A DNA stretch of 6,475 bases from an uncultured Pleurocapsa sp. (GTDB lineage Bacteria > Cyanobacteriota > Cyanobacteriia > Cyanobacteriales > Xenococcaceae), in NCBI GenBank assembly GCA_937884735.1, contig CAKZYI010000367.1:1-6475 (forward strand), given 5' to 3'. The notes under the pieces were generated by a model that was given only the letters and a program-made list of their open reading frames with translations, searched no databases and had not been told where the DNA came from. Below, one piece after another: positions 1 through 4,524 of the stretch (position 1 is its first letter; each line of letters starts with the position of its first letter). The position numbers and the translations under genes are program-made.

Positions 1-676
1 AATCGCTGGGGCGGGGCGAAACCAGTTCGCTATAGCCGTGCAAAATTGGCAAGAGTTGACCATTGGGCATTTGTATCGGGCTGATGGATTTTGAAAGCTT
101 TTCCAGACCGAGTACATTTTGACGAAATTCGTTGATGACATCATTGTACATTCGATAGCCTTGGTGCAAAATCCAATAAGAAAATTTATTGTACCAAGAG
201 CCAAGTTTCAAGCTAGGAAACCCAATGGCGACAGATTCGGCAGTAGGCGCGATCGCAGGTACTAGAGTAGCCATAATTGCAGGAATACTTAACTTCTCCG
301 CAATATGCGAACCTACAAGTATTTTGGGATGAAAGATGAGAATATCTGGCTGTGCTGCTTGGGCTGCATTCCAGGTATCTTGGAACATTTCCCGATTGAG
401 TGCTTTGGCTTTTTGGAACAAGGTTAGGGTTGTTTTGATTAAGCCCAAAAAATTGCCACTATTTTCGATTACTTCTCGCCCAGCTTCTGAATCGAGTAGT
501 TTGAGCAGATTATCGTTCATGTAGCCGTAATTTAAGCCATATTCGACAATAAATGGTTCAAAGCGGGAACAGGTGCAGAGCGTAACTGTATGACCTTTTG
601 TTTTTAAACCCTTACCCAAGACGATAAAAGGCTGAACATCCCCTCGCGAACCAGCGGTAACGATAAAAACATTCAT
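1..676 (-). CDS. Glycosyltransferase, GT1/GT28 superfamily (sterol-glucosyltransferase-like), N-terminal part
   Basis: Reading the minus strand from ATG at 676-674 gives 225 open codons before the window ends, so the C-terminal half is missing. The protein starts MNVFIVTAGSRGDVQPFIVL, the nucleotide-sugar glycosyltransferase N-terminal Rossmann fold with the GSRGDVQP signature of sterol, antibiotic and macrolide glucosyltransferases. Asp13 lies where the vancomycin-pathway enzymes GtfA and GtfB have their proposed catalytic Asp. The last visible residues (about 210-225, HGYSELVSPRPSD) match the linker region typical of this family. The UDP-sugar-binding C-terminal domain would follow outside the window; family members are usually around 400-430 residues. 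A GAGGA Shine-Dalgarno (685-689 complement) precedes the ATG by about 8 nt and supports this start. The family is clear. The acceptor (sterol, carotenoid, other lipid or polyketide) cannot be read from the sequence. No signal peptide is visible, so a cytoplasmic or membrane-peripheral location is inferred. Confidence 0.88.
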   Translation of the reverse strand, partial: MNVFIVTAGSRGDVQPFIVLGKGLKTKGHTVTLCTCSRFEPFIVEYGLNYGYMNDNLLKLLDSEAGREVIENSGNFLGLIKTTLTLFQKAKALNREMFQDTWNAAQAAQPDILIFHPKILVGSHIAEKLSIPAIMATLVPAIAPTAESVAIGFPSLKLGSWYNKFSYWILHQGYRMYNDVINEFRQNVLGLEKLSKSISPIQMPNGQLLPILHGYSELVSPRPSD

Positions 677-699
677 GGTTTGTTTCCTCGAATGACTCT

Positions 700-705
700 A
701 TTCTA
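700..705 (-). promoter_or_regulatory. Possible -10 box of the glycosyltransferase gene
   Basis: On the minus strand the hexamer is TAGAAT, 5 of 6 matches to TATAAT. It would start transcription near 693, about 17 nt before the ATG. No good -35 is present at normal spacing; the best is TCGGCA with 19 bp between. This is a weak call from one hexamer. Confidence 0.22.
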
Positions 706-751
706 GGAAAAAGAGCGTGTTAATTGCCGAGGTATTAAAAATATCCGAGTA

Positions 752-829
752 GCGATTGCGCCTCAAAGGATACCGCTCTGCACGACGCGAAGCTAGTCCC
801 GTGGAATAAAGCTAGCCGTAGGCATCGCC
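752..829. repeat. Composite dispersed repeat, long copy
   Basis: The block begins with gcgattgcg (752-760), contains gcgaagctag (787-796) and ends with aagctagccgtaggcatcg (809-827) plus cc. The same first and last modules recur directly joined at 3553-3580 inside the DUF2459 gene, so these are two versions of one repeat family within 3 kb. The GC-rich 'aagctagccgtaggcatcgc' motif resembles short interspersed repeats I recall from filamentous and baeocytous cyanobacteria. Family assignment is from memory; the sharing between the two sites is directly visible. Confidence 0.7.
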
Positions 830-861
830 TTAACTCATAAAATAATTGCTACGAATTCACC

Positions 862-980
862 ATAGCAGTCGCTTATCATTCATAAAAACAATTAATGATG
901 TTATGCCCTTGTGGTACAAACGACTGATGACGAATGACACTTAAGACTAATATTGTTCACAAATCAGATAGGACTGCTAT
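862..980. mobile_element. Putative MITE-like element with imperfect terminal inverted repeats
   Basis: ATAGCAGTC at 862-870 is repeated as a perfect inverted copy, GACTGCTAT, at 972-980. Allowing a 2-nt length difference, the match continues inward: ATAGCAGTC-gct-TATC on the left and ATAGCAGTC-c-TATC read inward from the right. The 119-bp interior has no coding capacity, so it would be non-autonomous. No TA or other target duplication is clear at the ends, which weakens the call. The right end overlaps the last bases of the M28 peptidase gene and contains its TAG stop (979-977). Confidence 0.42.
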
Positions 981-2179
981 ATCTTCTCCCATGAATTCAT
1001 AATCTCTTTGATAAAAAAGCAAGCCTCGCGAATCAATTCTGGCTCGACCAAACTCAATCGATCTTTCTCGGTATGAATGACGGTATCCATAAGTTGGAAT
1101 ATCCCAGTAGAAGTTATCGCTAAAGTTGGTACTTGTGCTGAGGCAAATAGCATATGATCTCCTTGATACCAGGGTGGTAACATTTCAATATTGCGAAAAA
1201 CTTGCTTGACTGATTCGATGCGATCTCTATAACTTTTAGGACATTCCATTAGGGAGATACCGATTTTACTGTTGCTTAACCCCAATCCATCGCAGTTGAT
1301 CGCCAGTTCGATCTGGTTAAATTCAATACCGTATGTATCGAGATAGGTTACTTGTCCTGGAGTGGAAAAGTAATCTTCGCCATTGAAGGCAACTAATTCG
1401 ATGTTTACATCCTCTGGAACTGTATCTCTATAAATCTCCGATAAGGCAAGCAATAGAGCAACACCCGTGGCATTATCAAGTGCGCCTGGTGTTCCTGGCT
1501 TGGTGTCAAAATGAGCAGTGACAACGAATTTGTGGCGACCAGTTTGATTTTTCCTAGCAATAACATTTGCGCCTGTTGTATTCTTTCTTTTGCTGTTAAT
1601 TTTTAAGTGAATTGGCAAATTACTTTGGAGGATAATATTTTCATTCTGTTGAGAAACCACAGCAGATGGAATATTTAGATCGCCATCTTCAAATATGGAA
1701 ACTAAATGTTCGTCACTTAAGCTGGCAGTAACTATGGCTGCGGGATTCTTTTCTTCCAGTAAACTAATAATTTTTTGATGATGTTCGGGATTATAGAACC
1801 TAAAATTTTTCGGCATCAATGTTTCTTGGGTTAGTTCCCCTCGTAATACGGCGATTTTCCCGCCTAAGTCAGCCTTTTCAAGTTGAGAGAAGTTAGCGAT
1901 CGCCTCAATGCTGGATCGAATATCACAGGGTAACGAATATGGTGCAGGTTCAGCAGGAACTTCAGCATTTTTGATTGTTAAAGTTGTTCGATTTTTTTCC
2001 CAGTCGATACAATTAAACTTCTGCAATTCAACTTGAAACCCGTTACGCCTAAAAATCTGCGTAATATAATTTTCCGCTCTGCGATTTGCTACAGAACCCG
2101 TTGGTCTTTCGCCTATGTTGACAGCTAATTCGTGTATGTGCTGCTCGATCTGCTTGAGTAGTTCATCATCATTGTGCAT
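977..2179 (-). CDS. M28-family zinc aminopeptidase with PA-like inserted domain
   Basis: This 400-residue protein belongs to the M28 metallopeptidases, di-zinc exopeptidases that usually remove N-terminal residues. Metal-site positions are all present in order: H223 and D225 in TAHFDTKPG, bridging D235 in GALDNATG, the E268-D269 pair in FNGEDY, D297 in INCDGLG and H369 in VIHTEKD. By family analogy E268 is the general base and D269 takes the place of the more usual second Glu. Residues about 85-200 interrupt the peptidase core and resemble a protease-associated (PA) domain. There is no signal peptide or membrane segment, so a cytoplasmic enzyme is inferred; many M28 relatives are secreted. 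An AGGA Shine-Dalgarno (within 2187-2193 complement) about 8 nt upstream supports ATG at 2179. The stop codon falls inside the inverted end of a MITE-like element, so the C-terminus may be altered. The substrate is unknown. Confidence 0.88.
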   Translation of the reverse strand: MHNDDELLKQIEQHIHELAVNIGERPTGSVANRRAENYITQIFRRNGFQVELQKFNCIDWEKNRTTLTIKNAEVPAEPAPYSLPCDIRSSIEAIANFSQLEKADLGGKIAVLRGELTQETLMPKNFRFYNPEHHQKIISLLEEKNPAAIVTASLSDEHLVSIFEDGDLNIPSAVVSQQNENIILQSNLPIHLKINSKRKNTTGANVIARKNQTGRHKFVVTAHFDTKPGTPGALDNATGVALLLALSEIYRDTVPEDVNIELVAFNGEDYFSTPGQVTYLDTYGIEFNQIELAINCDGLGLSNSKIGISLMECPKSYRDRIESVKQVFRNIEMLPPWYQGDHMLFASAQVPTLAITSTGIFQLMDTVIHTEKDRLSLVEPELIREACFFIKEIMNSWEKI

Positions 2180-2229
2180 GACGTGCTTCCTTTGTTAGGT
2201 AATACCATGTCTGCAATATCTCTTAGATC

Positions 2230-2257
2230 TGTCGCGAAAAATTGTAAGAACGCGACA
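2230..2257. promoter_or_regulatory. Inverted repeat TGTCGCG-N14-CGCGACA, candidate operator
   Basis: Two perfect 7-bp arms (2230-2236 and 2251-2257) flank a 14-bp AT-rich spacer, giving a 21-bp centre-to-centre distance, or two helical turns. It abuts the candidate -10 box at 2258-2263 and would cover the transcription start, the classic place for a repressor dimer. It could instead act as an RNA hairpin in the leader. The binding protein is unknown. Confidence 0.35.
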
Positions 2258-2288
2258 TCTATAGTCGTACAAAGTTATTTTGGGACAA
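2258..2288 (-). promoter_or_regulatory. Candidate promoter of the M28 peptidase gene
   Basis: On the minus strand TTGTCC (2288-2283) is followed after 19 bp by TATAGA (2263-2258), each 4 of 6 matches to the sigma-70 consensus. The spacing is longer than ideal. The predicted start would lie about 6 nt after the -10 box, inside the inverted repeat at 2230-2257, leaving a leader of about 70 nt before the ATG. Confidence 0.33.
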
Positions 2289-2319
2289 GTCTATTGAAAT
2301 GCTGGTAAGTAATGTAGAT

Positions 2320-2337
2320 GACGTTCCATGGAACGTC
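2320..2337. repeat. Perfect 18-bp palindrome, probably a dispersed cyanobacterial repeat
   Basis: GACGTTCCATGGAACGTC reads the same on both strands with no loop. Imperfect outer arms GTA (2314-2316) and TAC (2340-2342) suggest a longer ancestor, close to the GTAGAGACGTTCCATGGAACGTCTCTAC-like palindromes I recall as abundant in many cyanobacterial genomes. It sits just after the AraC gene end (2359) and has no T-run beside it, so it is not a typical terminator. Confidence 0.6.
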
Positions 2338-2358
2338 CGTACATAAGTAATAAGTGTC

Positions 2359-3171
2359 CTAACCTAAATGCGTAATGCCATATTCCCGTGTGTGACAAGG
2401 CTGCCTAAAAAACTCTTTGGGAGATAAACCACTAAACTCTCTGAAGTCACGAACTAAGTGAGATTGGTCGAAATATCCTGCTTCATAGGCAAGTGCCGTT
2501 AAGGGTTCGACTAGGCTAAAAAGTTTAATTGAGGTATTAAACCTGATGATGCGTCCTAACTTCTTCGGCGATATCCCAACATCAGCCAAAAATATTCTTT
2601 CAAGCTGCCTTTTGCTTAGATTCAGCTTATTAGCCATTTCACCTACAGTAATTTGCCCGTTTACCTTGGTAATAATGTTGACAGCTTCTTTAGTGATAGA
2701 GAAACTATTAAGTATAGTCAATCTTTTAAGTAAGAAATTTTCGATTAACAAAATTCGCGAACGAACGCTGTTTGCCTCGATAATACGTTCTTCAAGTATG
2801 TTTGTTTCTGCTGGGAATAGATCGTTTAGGGAGATACTGCGATCGGTAAATTCACTAACCAAATTAGGCAAGAAAGCTCTAAGTGCATAAGGATAAAACA
2901 CTACAGCAAGCATTCCGATAGAATCAGATGAAACGATGTCTTTATATTCCGTTTGCTGTCCGCAAATCAAACTTCGTGGTTGTATGAGGTGGCGATCGCG
3001 TTTGTCAACTTCTCTAAACGGAGTTTTGTAGTGAAAGATCATTTGTAATTCGCTGGCAGGAATTACTCTATTAGTCTGTACTGTTGGTGAATTTGAATTT
3101 AGTTCGAGTTGCCAATAGTATCTAACAAAATCCGACAAGCAGTTACTTGGCTGGTATATATGGTAATTCAT
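2359..3171 (-). CDS. AraC/XylS-family transcriptional regulator (DUF6597-type N-terminal domain)
   Basis: This is a 270-residue DNA-binding regulator. The N-terminal half (about 3-115) starts NYHIYQPSNCLSDFVRYYWQ and includes RVIPASELQMIFHY and LICGQQTEYKDI, the pattern of the AraC-associated DUF6597 sensor domain. The C-terminal AraC domain has two helix-turn-helix units: about 174-194 (ITVGEMANKLNLSKRQLERIF) with GISPKKLGRIIRF following, and about 224-252 (LTALAYEAGYFDQSHLVRDF, then GLSPKEF). The AGYFDQSHLVRDF segment is the conserved second recognition unit. The ATG at 3171 overlaps the stop of the upstream DUF2459 gene by 4 bp (ATGA), and there is no good Shine-Dalgarno of its own, so translation is probably coupled. 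The last residues (about 258-270) extend past the domain. Ligand and targets are unknown; the operon partner and the neighbouring dyads are candidates for control. Confidence 0.92.
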   Translation of the reverse strand: MNYHIYQPSNCLSDFVRYYWQLELNSNSPTVQTNRVIPASELQMIFHYKTPFREVDKRDRHLIQPRSLICGQQTEYKDIVSSDSIGMLAVVFYPYALRAFLPNLVSEFTDRSISLNDLFPAETNILEERIIEANSVRSRILLIENFLLKRLTILNSFSITKEAVNIITKVNGQITVGEMANKLNLSKRQLERIFLADVGISPKKLGRIIRFNTSIKLFSLVEPLTALAYEAGYFDQSHLVRDFREFSGLSPKEFFRQPCHTREYGITHLG

Positions 3172-3851
3172 TTGAGGTGGCTTCTAGCTCCAAGCCTTTT
3201 AGGAATTTTATTACTATCTTGAAGTTGAAAATTGGGCAAAGTTCTAAATCCTCTAATTTGGCAGCCTAAGTTTTCGAGCCATGAAATCAGCTCGTGGTTG
3301 CTGTTGTGCAACATAGTGTAATTCTGGTCATCAAAGACGAAAGTTAAACCAATATAGGGATTAAAGACCCTGGTGTTAAGGTTCTGGTTGAAGCGCATAT
3401 CTAAAGACTTTTCTAAACTCAATACTCTGTTGCGGGGAACTTCCAAACTCATGAGCATGTTTTGCCAACCCAAACCAAGACTCTGCTGTAGTTCGACAAG
3501 ATCTTTAAACTTACGTCTGCCGAGAGTTCCTTGAGTGGGAACGAACAATGCTGCGATTGCGAAGCTAGCCGTAGGCATCGTATTATTCCAATTCTGCCGA
3601 TTTAGAGCAAAATAATCCCAATCTCCATAGGCATATTGAAGTAGTTCGCCTTGACGAGTGGGTAAAATCAACCTGCTATGATAGCCAAAGTCAGTGACGT
3701 AGACGGTAATGGGATCGATAGGATCGAGTGGAGCAACGATCGTAGTTGGAGAACCGATCGCGATCGCTACCACAATAACTAAAGTTACAATTGATAAGGC
3801 AAATACTTTCAGCAAGCGGAAATAAAAAGTTTTTTCTTGAAACAATCTCAT
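3168..3851 (-). CDS. DUF2459 (TIGR02117-like) membrane-anchored protein of unknown function
   Basis: This 227-residue protein starts with a short basic N-terminus and one hydrophobic segment (about 14-33), so it is probably an inner-membrane anchor or uncleaved signal with the rest outside the cytoplasm. The family signatures are visible: VYVTDFGYHSRLILP (50-64), YAYGDWDYFALN (73-84), PTQGTLGRR (105-113) and YTMLHNSNHELISWLENLGC (178-197). Conserved His58 and His182 are suggestive, but no activity is established for the family. Residues 91-100 (TMPTASFAIA) are encoded by a dispersed genomic repeat (3553-3580), apparently an in-frame insertion between conserved blocks. An in-frame stop lies five codons upstream of ATG 3851, so no longer start is possible. 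No clear Shine-Dalgarno is seen. It is the first gene of an operon with the AraC regulator, which it overlaps by 4 bp. A GC-rich repeat sits about 33 bp upstream. Confidence 0.8.
   Translation of the reverse strand: MRLFQEKTFYFRLLKVFALSIVTLVIVVAIAIGSPTTIVAPLDPIDPITVYVTDFGYHSRLILPTRQGELLQYAYGDWDYFALNRQNWNNTMPTASFAIAALFVPTQGTLGRRKFKDLVELQQSLGLGWQNMLMSLEVPRNRVLSLEKSLDMRFNQNLNTRVFNPYIGLTFVFDDQNYTMLHNSNHELISWLENLGCQIRGFRTLPNFQLQDSNKIPKRLGARSHLK
3553..3580. repeat. Short copy of the composite repeat inside the DUF2459 gene
   Basis: gcgattgcg (3553-3561) runs directly into aagctagccgtaggcatcg (3562-3580). Both modules also occur in the intergenic repeat at 752-829, where they are separated by extra sequence. 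Read with the gene, the copy supplies residues about 91-100 of the DUF2459 protein without breaking the frame. Confidence 0.75.
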
Positions 3852-3884
3852 AGCTAATTTGATTCATAAAAGCTGATAGAGTAA

Positions 3885-3960
3885 GGCGATACGAAGGCTA
3901 ACGGCGCTAATGCGCCAGCGCCCTCGAAGAAGGCTTTGCCCCGATAGGGGCTGTGAGCGT
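3885..3960. repeat. GC-rich repeat with two perfect 5-bp hairpins
   Basis: A GC-rich island in AT-rich surroundings. It contains GGCGC-taat-GCGCC (3903-3916) and GCCCC-gata-GGGGC (3938-3951), both perfect stems with 4-nt loops, and two copies of gaaggct (3894-3900 and 3929-3935). It looks like a dispersed palindromic repeat of cyanobacterial type rather than a gene. It lies 34 bp upstream of the DUF2459 start and so would be in that operon's leader if the promoter is further out. Neither hairpin is followed by a T-run on either strand. Confidence 0.6.
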
Positions 3961-4002
3961 AATCGATTTTTAATTCTTTCCTTTTAAACGAAACAATCAT
4001 CA

Positions 4003-4114
4003 ATGTTTTACGAACAAGCAGAATTCGAGCAAGCATACATTGACGGGATGTCTGAGGAATTGTTTGGCTGTTGCTGAATACGCAACAGAATTGAGGGAAA
4101 AAAAGTTTGAGTAA
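4003..4114 (+). pseudogene. Possible small frameshifted gene remnant
   Basis: From ATG 4003, after an in-frame TAA six codons upstream, 24 codons read MFYEQAEFEQAYIDGMSEEL then FGCC and stop at 4075-4077. Shifting by one base near 4069 continues as VAEYATELREKKFE, stopping at 4112-4114. The joined product is acidic, helix-prone and protein-like, unlike random AT-rich translation, which suggests a one-base frameshift in a small gene or a gene fragment. I do not recognise the family. A real short 24-residue peptide or chance cannot be excluded. Confidence 0.28.
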
Positions 4115-4191
4115 ATAGCGATCGCGATTAAATATTTGTTGTTGCAATGGTATCCAAGGAGCAAACACTGACTTTTTAATCTGTGCAATAG

Positions 4192-4308
4192 CACACCGTA
4201 GAAATTACAGTACTAGAGATAAAGATCGATCCAACGACCGAATTAGATCTACAGACGGCTGATTTAATTTATCAGAGGACAGGCAAAAAGTATCAGTTTC
4301 TGAGATAG
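4192..4308 (+). pseudogene. Possible C-terminal coding remnant without start codon
   Basis: The plus strand is open for 38 codons between TAG (4189-4191) and TAG (4306-4308), reading HTVEITVLEIKIDPTTELDL, then QTADLIYQRTGKKYQFLR. There is no ATG in the frame. Its balanced composition looks like genuine protein, perhaps the tail of a gene whose front is lost. It could belong to the same decayed gene as 4003-4114. The family is not recognised and the evidence is compositional only. Confidence 0.22.
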
Positions 4309-4370
4309 ATAATGGCATGACTTCTTCAGTTCTATTCCTATAAATAAGATTATTACTGTCTTTTAATTTT

Positions 4371-4391
4371 ACTAATCATTTTATAATTAGT
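4371..4391. promoter_or_regulatory. AT-rich inverted repeat upstream of the PchR-like gene, candidate operator
   Basis: ACTAAT (4371-4376) and ATTAGT (4386-4391) form a perfect 6-bp inverted repeat with a 9-bp spacer. Two further inner base pairs match, so 8 of 10 positions in each half are symmetric. It ends on the first base of the candidate -35 box (TTGATA, 4391-4396). The size suits a Fur-like or other dimer site, but the match to the Fur consensus is poor, so the regulator is left open. Confidence 0.33.
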
Positions 4392-4420
4392 TGATATTTA
4401 TTCCTATTAAGCTCTAAAAC
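4391..4420 (+). promoter_or_regulatory. Candidate promoter of the PchR-like regulator
   Basis: TTGATA (4391-4396, 5 of 6 matches to TTGACA) is followed after 18 bp by TAAAAC (4415-4420, 4 of 6 matches to TATAAT). The predicted start near 4427 leaves a leader of about 98 nt. The surroundings are very AT-rich, so chance matches are likely. Confidence 0.35.
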
Positions 4421-4524
4421 TATCGTGCAAATTAAATAGCCAAAATTATGAATTTAGTTACCAAAGCTTTTTTAAAACTATGTATTTCTCCACAAGTCTT
4501 TGAACAGGAAAGTATAGAACAACC

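Larger units (their letters stand above)
677..976. other. 300-bp gene-free stretch built mostly of dispersed repeats
   Basis: No credible ORF is present on either strand. The stretch holds the leader of the glycosyltransferase gene (677-710), a composite repeat of cyanobacterial type (752-829), and most of a MITE-like element with inverted ends (862-980). The remaining sequence is AT-rich and unremarkable. The genes on both sides point the same way (minus), and I see no hairpin followed by a T-run that would count as a terminator for the peptidase gene. Confidence 0.6.
3852..4524. other. 673-bp gene-poor region between divergent units
   Basis: The region separates the minus-strand DUF2459-AraC operon from the plus-strand PchR-like gene. 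It holds a GC-rich hairpin repeat (3885-3960), two stretches that look like decayed coding sequence on the plus strand (4003-4114 and 4192-4308), one HIP1 site (4118-4125), and an AT-rich segment from about 4325 to 4500 carrying a candidate promoter and dyad. A minus-strand open frame of about 100 codons crosses the repeat but does not look like a protein. I see no complete gene here. Confidence 0.6.

Noticed and set aside
336..524. Short plus-strand open frame of 62 codons
   Set aside because: It is antisense to the glycosyltransferase gene, whose minus-strand frame is fully open with clear family motifs; no Shine-Dalgarno or recognisable protein.
862..980. CRISPR, tRNA or structured RNA gene in the 677-976 gap
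   Set aside because: No regularly spaced direct repeats, cloverleaf or conserved RNA core is visible; the inverted ends fit a MITE-like element better.
2546..2890. Plus-strand open frame of 114 codons
   Set aside because: It lies entirely antisense to the AraC regulator, in a region encoding the conserved helix-turn-helix domain; its translation is not protein-like.
3854..4168. Minus-strand open frame of 104 codons ending just before the DUF2459 start
   Set aside because: About a third of it is a translation of the GC-rich hairpin repeat, the rest is rich in Phe, Leu and Cys with no motif, and no Shine-Dalgarno is seen. Its nearness to the DUF2459 gene looks accidental.
4000..4194. Minus-strand open frame of 64 codons
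   Set aside because: It overlaps the previous frame and the plus-strand remnants, has low-complexity hydrophobic composition and no support.
4371..4391. Classic Fur box
   Set aside because: A position-by-position comparison with the 19-bp consensus gives only a few matches, so only an unspecified dyad is reported.
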